From NCBI GenBank assembly GCA_937911855.1, contig CALDPK010000236.1:1-9215 (forward strand): 9,215 nucleotides of DNA, given 5' to 3'. Source of the DNA: an uncultured Trueperaceae bacterium. GTDB taxonomy: Bacteria; Deinococcota; Deinococci; Deinococcales; Trueperaceae. How positions within the stretch are numbered: the first letter of the stretch is position 1; each line of letters begins with the position of its first letter. Below, in pieces: positions 5,405 to 9,215 of this stretch. The notes beneath the pieces are model-generated. The model was not told the origin of the DNA and did no database searches. It saw nothing but the letters and a program-made list of their open reading frames with translations. Made by a program: the position numbers and the translations under genes.

Positions 5405-7216
5405 ATGTTGACATCCGAATTGTCGGGGGGTGCGTCAGCTACCCTGCATCTGCGTACGCGCGGCCCGGTTTTGCTCTACGGGCCTGGCGGCAGGCTGCAG
5501 TTGCGGCGCAAGGCGCTTGCCATCCTGTACTACCTTGCATTCGAAGGGCCTACGAGGCGCGAACGGCTGGCCGACCTGCTGTGGGACAGCCCGGATCCGC
5601 TCGCCAACCTGCGGGTTGAACTCAACGCGATCAACCGGGTGCTCAAGGACTTCGGAATAACTTTCTGCGACCGCTATCAGGATCCGCTCGAGCTACCCAG
5701 GGAACTTCACCTGGACATGAGTGGCCCCGGGCACGAAGATGAGATACTCGACGGGCTCGACGGCCTGGGCGAAGGGTTCCAGGAATGGCTCGACTGGCGT
5801 CGCACCAGGCTGCGCACTTCGCGGCCGGCCCAGTTCGACTTCGGCGCAGAGCTCGACGCACTCACCGGAACCCTGCGGGCGCCGCACCTCCTGGTAGTCG
5901 AACCGCAGCCGTGCGAGACTGCACTGCCATTCGCCGAGGCGCTCTCACAGCGGCTGCGACTGCCACTCCTGCCCCTTGCGGCAGCCGGCAAAGGACTGCG
6001 TTACGCGGCTCCGCCGCATCCGCCGGGGCTCATCGAACGCATCCAGGCCGAGCGCGGCTCGATCTGGCTGTTCGAACGGCCGTTCTTCGGCGACGATCCA
6101 TCCGAACTGCTGGAGCTGCGTGCCCACCTGCAGTCATCAGAGATCAGCTACCTTCGGCTGCCCGGCAACAGCTGGTTGCGGGAACGGAGCGGACGGCTCG
6201 GCCAGTTCGACTTCGATACGGCAGCGCGCCTTTTTCTTGCGGCCACCGGTCCCCCCGGGTACCTTGCCGAACTGCTGACGTTCGCCACAGCGGAACACCT
6301 GCCGCTGCTGCAGAAGTACCGCGCAGCGATCGAGCTCGAGATCCGCAAGCTCAGCCCCACCTGCAGGGCAGCCCTGGTCGGCCTGGCAGTGCGGTCCCGC
6401 TCAAGTACCGAGAGCACGGCTGCGTTCCCGGAGACGATGGAGTGCCTGGCGGAACTGGTTGAACACCGCTGGCTGGAATACGCCGCCTCGGGCTGGCGCT
6501 TCACTTCTGCCTTCGCGCGCAACATCCTGCTCCGCTCGCTGCAGGACGGACTGCGTCAGGCGGGCCACCGCCAGCAGGCCACCGTCCTCGAGCAGCTGGG
6601 CAAGCAGGTGCCCGCCCTCATGCAGCGGCTGATGGCAGGCGAATCCGTCGATGGCTCCGGGTTCGACGGCAAGCTCTCCCCGTGGGCGCATGAAGCGATG
6701 AGCCGGCGGCTCGAGTTACCCAGCAGGCTGCAGCCGCTCGCCCCCCGGCACGTCAGCGTCAGCAAGCGCGAGAACTACATCGAGGCCGACAGGACATACG
6801 GCGAAGGCGTCGAACAGGACGGCACCACCGCGGCCCTCGTCCGCCATGGCAGGAGCCACACGCCTTCCGGGGTGAAACTGACCTTGCCCTCGAAACCCGT
6901 GCTCCTGCAGATCAGCGGGGAAGCACGCATCGAGAACAACCACGGCATCGGCCTGTACGGCGATGCCGTTCCGCTGCGATTGATGCTCGACGACGAGGTC
7001 GTCGCCACGCTCGCGCCTGACCAGCCGCCCGGCCAGGTTGCAGGCGAACTGCTGCTGCCGCTGTCCGGCAAGTTCAACTACTGGTTCCTGAGCTCCGGTT
7101 CACGCCAGCTGGCAGTTGAATCAGCCTGTGAATCCGGCATCGTGCAGTTCGACGTGCGCTGCTTCGACCAGGCGGAGGCGGGTGCTTCGGTGGAGGCCTG
7201 GGCACTGAAAGCATGA
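5405..7216 (+). CDS. SARP/AfsR-like transcriptional regulator with degenerate ATPase-like middle and unknown beta-rich C-terminus
   Basis: This is a 603-residue cytoplasmic protein with no signal peptide or membrane segment. Residues about 15-105 match the winged-helix start of SARP/AfsR/BTAD regulators: LRTRGPVLLYGPGGRLQLRRKALAIL, then GPTRRERLADLLWD and LRVELNAINRVLK (recognition-helix area). GFQEWLDWRRTRLR (125-137) resembles the segment that opens a BTAD, but a full BTAD is absent. Residues about 160-410 follow a STAND ATPase layout (HLLVVEPQPCETALPFAEAL; SIWLFERPFF; LSPTCRAALVGLAV). However, EPQPCETA stands where GxxGxGKT is expected, so ATP binding is probably lost. Residues about 445-603 are strand-rich and unrecognised (VLLQISGEARI, LRLMLDDEVVATL, IVQFDVRCF), perhaps a ligand-binding sandwich. 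It is divergent from the fibre operon, which suggests control of that operon or of itself. Confidence 0.85.
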   Translation: MLTSELSGGASATLHLRTRGPVLLYGPGGRLQLRRKALAILYYLAFEGPTRRERLADLLWDSPDPLANLRVELNAINRVLKDFGITFCDRYQDPLELPRELHLDMSGPGHEDEILDGLDGLGEGFQEWLDWRRTRLRTSRPAQFDFGAELDALTGTLRAPHLLVVEPQPCETALPFAEALSQRLRLPLLPLAAAGKGLRYAAPPHPPGLIERIQAERGSIWLFERPFFGDDPSELLELRAHLQSSEISYLRLPGNSWLRERSGRLGQFDFDTAARLFLAATGPPGYLAELLTFATAEHLPLLQKYRAAIELEIRKLSPTCRAALVGLAVRSRSSTESTAAFPETMECLAELVEHRWLEYAASGWRFTSAFARNILLRSLQDGLRQAGHRQQATVLEQLGKQVPALMQRLMAGESVDGSGFDGKLSPWAHEAMSRRLELPSRLQPLAPRHVSVSKRENYIEADRTYGEGVEQDGTTAALVRHGRSHTPSGVKLTLPSKPVLLQISGEARIENNHGIGLYGDAVPLRLMLDDEVVATLAPDQPPGQVAGELLLPLSGKFNYWFLSSGSRQLAVESACESGIVQFDVRCFDQAEAGASVEAWALKA

Positions 7217-7240
7217 CGAGCGTCATCTATCGGCCCGATA
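7213..7240. repeat. Two adjacent perfect palindromes after the regulator gene
   Basis: ATGACG-AG-CGTCAT (7213-7226) overlaps the regulator's TGA stop, and TATCGG-C-CCGATA (7228-7240) follows after one base. Both are exact inverted repeats. Neither is followed by a T-run, so they are not standard terminators. They may be operator sites for the ABC importer operon that begins at 7321, or a weak RNA structure at the end of the regulator mRNA. Confidence 0.5.
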
Positions 7241-7305
7241 TGAAACGCGTCCTGCAGGGCATTCCGGGCAGGTGGCTGTAAACTGAGGGAAGCGAAGTAT
7301 GCCTC

Positions 7306-7311
7306 AGGAGG
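7306..7311 (+). promoter_or_regulatory. Shine-Dalgarno site of the binding-protein gene
   Basis: AGGAGG stands 9 nt before the ATG at 7321, a full-strength ribosome binding site that fixes this start. A TAAACT at 7279-7284 could be a -10 box, but no convincing -35 is seen. Confidence 0.7.
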
Positions 7312-7320
7312 ATTTACCCG

Positions 7321-8271
7321 ATGAAACGAATGCTTGCCCCGCTCGCACTGCTGCTGGCCGGATCCGTTTTCGCCCAGACGTGCGAACCGCTCACGGGCAC
7401 ACCGCTCAGGGTCGGAGTGCTGCCGGTCATGAATACACTGCCGCTGTTCGTGGCTGAACAGGAAGGTTTCTACGAGGCACAGGGCGTCAACGTCGAACTC
7501 GTGCCCCTCGAAAGTGCCCGTGACCGTTCCATCGGCCTGCAGACAGGGCAGCTCGAGGTCGGCAATAACGACGTCATGGGCGCCATCCTTCAGATCGCCG
7601 GCGGCGATGAGCTGAAGATAGTCCGGCACGACACCTTCGAAGAGGGCGTGCGTTTCTTCTCGATAGTCACCGGCGCAGACACCGGACTGGATAACGCCGA
7701 GAAGCTGATCGCCGCCCTCGAGGACGGCGAAGCACAGATAGCCATCGGCCACAACACTGTCACGGAGTACATGGCCAGCAAACTGCTGCGCGACGCCGGC
7801 TACGAACCGAACGAAGGCGACTACCTGGAAGTGAGCGCCATCCCGCTCCGCCTGGAGAACATGGCCCAGGGCGCGGTTGCCGCTGCCCTCCTGCCCGAGC
7901 CGCTTACGACCCTCGGCGAACTCCAGGGCGGCCACGCAGTACTGCAGGACAGCACCACCGAGTTCGTGCCCGTCGCACTGACCGTCACCCAGGTCGCCAT
8001 CGACGACCGGCCCGGCGACGTTTGCGCGTTCCTGGCGGCGTACCAGCAGGCGGTCGAAGCCATCAACGCCGACCCTGAGGCCTACCGTGAGAACCAGATC
8101 CGCATTCCCGAGCCGGTCATGGCTACGTACGAGGTCCCCACGTTCGCCGCGCCGCGCGTGCCCACTGAAGCCGAGATCGCCCTGGTTCAGGAGTGGATGC
8201 TTGAGGTCGGCATGATCGACGAAGCTGTCGCCTTTGAAGACCTTGTCGACGGCCGCTTCATGGCTGACTGA
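7321..8271 (+). CDS. ABC transporter substrate-binding protein, NitT/TauT (SsuA/THI5-like) family
   Basis: This 316-residue periplasmic protein captures a small substrate for the importer encoded just downstream. The signal peptide covers residues 1-18 (MKRMLAPLALLLAGSVFA). No lipobox cysteine is placed for lipidation, so it should be free in the periplasm. The mature N-terminus has the family layout: LRVGVLPVMNTLPLFVAEQEGFYEAQGVNVELV (29-61), then LQTGQLEVGNNDVMGAIL (73-90). AIGHNTVTEYMASKLL (141-156) and LLPEPLTTLGEL follow as hinge and second-lobe elements. The thiamine-precursor type CCCFC motif is absent, and I cannot tell nitrate, sulfonate, taurine or another ligand apart. Two cysteines (21 and about 234) could form a disulfide. 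It is the first gene of the operon. Confidence 0.9.
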   Translation: MKRMLAPLALLLAGSVFAQTCEPLTGTPLRVGVLPVMNTLPLFVAEQEGFYEAQGVNVELVPLESARDRSIGLQTGQLEVGNNDVMGAILQIAGGDELKIVRHDTFEEGVRFFSIVTGADTGLDNAEKLIAALEDGEAQIAIGHNTVTEYMASKLLRDAGYEPNEGDYLEVSAIPLRLENMAQGAVAAALLPEPLTTLGELQGGHAVLQDSTTEFVPVALTVTQVAIDDRPGDVCAFLAAYQQAVEAINADPEAYRENQIRIPEPVMATYEVPTFAAPRVPTEAEIALVQEWMLEVGMIDEAVAFEDLVDGRFMAD

Positions 8272-8275
8272 CGGT

Positions 8276-9022
8276 TTGAACCGCCCCTTCCTCGAACTGG
8301 ACGGTGTGACCTTCGGTTACGGCGGCGCCGCTCTGGTACTGCGCGACTTCAGCTGGCAGCTTGAAGCCGGCGAGTTCTGCTGCATCCTGGGCCCCTCCGG
8401 ATCGGGCAAGACAACGCTCCTCTACCTGGCAGCCGGCATCCGCCAGCCGCAGGCCGGTCAGGTGAACCTGGCTGGTGCAGCGGTCACAGGCCCATCCAGG
8501 CGGGTCGGCCTGATGCTGCAGGATTACGGGTTGCTGCCCTGGTACACCGCGCGACGCAACATCGAGGTCGGCCTGGCCATCAGCGGAGCGGGTGCCGCTG
8601 AAGCGCGCGAACAGGCAGAGGAATGGCTGGGCCGCCTGGGCCTGGGCGAACTCGGCGGCAAGTTCCCGGCGGAGATGTCCGGCGGGCAGCGGCAGCGCGT
8701 GGCTCTGGCCCGCCAGTTCGCGCTGGGCAGCGAACTGCTTCTGCTCGACGAACCGCTCTCGGCCGTCGACGAACTGTCACGCGAGCGCCTGCAGAAACAG
8801 CTCTTCCAGCTGACCGCGGAGTCGGGCGGCACGACCGTCATGGTCACCCACAACATCGAGGAAGCCGTACTGCTGGCAAGCTCGATCCTGCTGATAACCG
8901 GCTCCGGGCCGATAACGTCGGCCGAAGTACTCCGCACGCCCTTCCCGGACAGGATTCCCGCACGCACCGAGCCGGAATTCCTGCAGTTCTGCCAGGAGAT
9001 CAGGGAGCGGCTGCGCCTGTGA
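8276..9022 (+). CDS. ABC transporter ATP-binding protein, NitT/TauT (SsuB/TauB-like) family
   Basis: This ATPase powers the importer and works as a dimer on the cytoplasmic face of the permease. All motifs are intact (numbered from TTG 8276): Walker A GPSGSGKTT (39-47), Q-loop LMLQDYGLLPWYTARRNIEVGL with Gln82, signature MSGGQRQRVALARQ (134-147), Walker B LLLLDEP (154-160), D-loop SAVDE, and switch His192 in VMVTHNIEEAV. QDYGLLPWxTxxxNIxxGL is typical of the nitrate/sulfonate/taurine group. The length of 248 residues is usual. The start is uncertain: TTG 8276, 4 nt after the binding-protein stop, puts the first strand (FLELDGVTFGY) at the usual distance. TTG 8234 would add 14 residues and overlap the upstream gene by 38 bp. 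No clear Shine-Dalgarno precedes either, so translation is probably coupled. Confidence 0.92.
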   Translation: MNRPFLELDGVTFGYGGAALVLRDFSWQLEAGEFCCILGPSGSGKTTLLYLAAGIRQPQAGQVNLAGAAVTGPSRRVGLMLQDYGLLPWYTARRNIEVGLAISGAGAAEAREQAEEWLGRLGLGELGGKFPAEMSGGQRQRVALARQFALGSELLLLDEPLSAVDELSRERLQKQLFQLTAESGGTTVMVTHNIEEAVLLASSILLITGSGPITSAEVLRTPFPDRIPARTEPEFLQFCQEIRERLRL

Positions 9023-9215
9023 ACGGGTTCCGGCTCAACCCACGCGTCGCGCTCGTCATCGACCTGGTCATCCTCGTCGCCGTATGGCACATCGCGGCGG
9101 TGAACATGGACCGCAGCTTCCTCCCCACCCCCTTGACGGTAGTTCAGACGTTCTGGCAGGAGATACAGGGACCGCTGCTCGGCCACACCTGGTCAAGCCT
9201 GGTGCGCATCCTGGT
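9019..9215 (+). CDS. ABC transporter permease, NitT/TauT (SsuC-like) family, 5' part only
   Basis: The GTG at 9019 overlaps the ATPase stop by 4 nt (GTGA). Sixty-five complete codons are visible before the window ends. The first membrane helix spans about residues 10-28 (VALVIDLVILVAVWHIAAV). It is followed by FLPTPLTVVQTFWQE (about 35-49) and LGHTWSSLVRIL (about 54-65), which match the family pattern LPxPxxVxxxF then LxxHxxxSLxRxLxG at the start of SsuC/TauC/NrtB-type permeases. With the two preceding genes it completes a standard binding protein, ATPase and permease set. The frame is open to the window end, so the loss is only the window edge. Confidence 0.88.
   Translation, partial: MNGFRLNPRVALVIDLVILVAVWHIAAVNMDRSFLPTPLTVVQTFWQEIQGPLLGHTWSSLVRIL

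Noticed and set aside
7217..7320. TPP riboswitch ahead of a THI5/NMT1-like binding protein
   Set aside because: The conserved CTGAGA and ACCTGATCTGGATAATGC-type core elements are not present, only a chance CTGAGG.
7078..7935. 285-residue minus-strand open frame across the regulator end and binding protein
   Set aside because: It runs antisense over two well-supported plus-strand genes and the gap between them, with no recognisable domain.
8524..9186. 220-residue minus-strand open frame opposite the ATPase
   Set aside because: The plus strand encodes all ABC ATPase motifs here; the antisense frame is Ser/Arg/Pro-rich noise.
1..9215. CRISPR arrays, tRNA or rRNA genes, insertion sequences, integration sites
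   Set aside because: No regularly spaced long repeats, cloverleaf-like sequences, rRNA motifs, transposase genes or terminal inverted repeats were seen.

Overview
The window is GC-rich and densely coding. It looks like a chromosomal piece from a bacterium with a two-membrane (diderm) envelope. The signal peptides of three genes end in an Ala-Gln type junction (FALAQ, FAFAQ, VFAQ). That style, with an AfsR/SARP-like regulator and usher-like secretion genes, suggests Deinococcota, perhaps close to Trueperaceae. This placement rests on style and remembered family resemblance, not on a marker gene.

Left half, minus strand (about 5123 down to 1): four consecutive secreted-protein genes that look like one operon for exporting and assembling a surface fibre or coat. 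In transcription order they are a 273-residue exported pilin-like protein (4302-5123), a 296-residue two-domain Ig-like periplasmic chaperone candidate (3320-4210), a 160-residue small exported subunit-like protein (2841-3323), and a very large protein cut by the window edge (2841 down to 1, 947 codons seen) with Ig-like domains, a long beta-strand-rich barrel-like region and two SdrD-B-like modules. The last three are tightly coupled by a 4-nt GTGA overlap and a 1-nt TGATG overlap. A 15-bp hairpin sits between the first gene and the chaperone gene. The arrangement resembles a chaperone-usher system, but none of the proteins has obvious hallmarks of the classical families, so it may be a divergent, poorly described version.

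Centre (5124-5404): a 281-bp divergent intergenic region, the most repeat-rich non-coding DNA here. It has a perfect 9-bp inverted repeat (CGTGAAGCG/CGCTTCACG), three TWAAC boxes spaced exactly 12 bp apart, a TTAACG-N4-CGTTAA palindrome, three AATGAG copies and a leader hairpin ahead of the pilin-like gene. It separates the operon from a rightward gene (5405-7216) for a 603-residue SARP/AfsR-like regulator. That regulator has a winged-helix N-terminus, a middle region resembling a STAND ATPase without a P-loop, and an unrecognised beta-rich C-terminal domain. The layout suggests that it controls the operon, itself, or both.

Right part, plus strand (7321-9215): an unrelated ABC importer operon of the NitT/TauT (nitrate/sulfonate/taurine/pyrimidine) class. 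It consists of a periplasmic binding protein, an ATPase and the start of the membrane permease, which runs off the window. The genes are packed with a 4-nt gap and a 4-nt overlap. Its substrate cannot be told from sequence. The 104-bp gap before it carries small palindromes and a clear Shine-Dalgarno sequence, but no riboswitch that I recognise.
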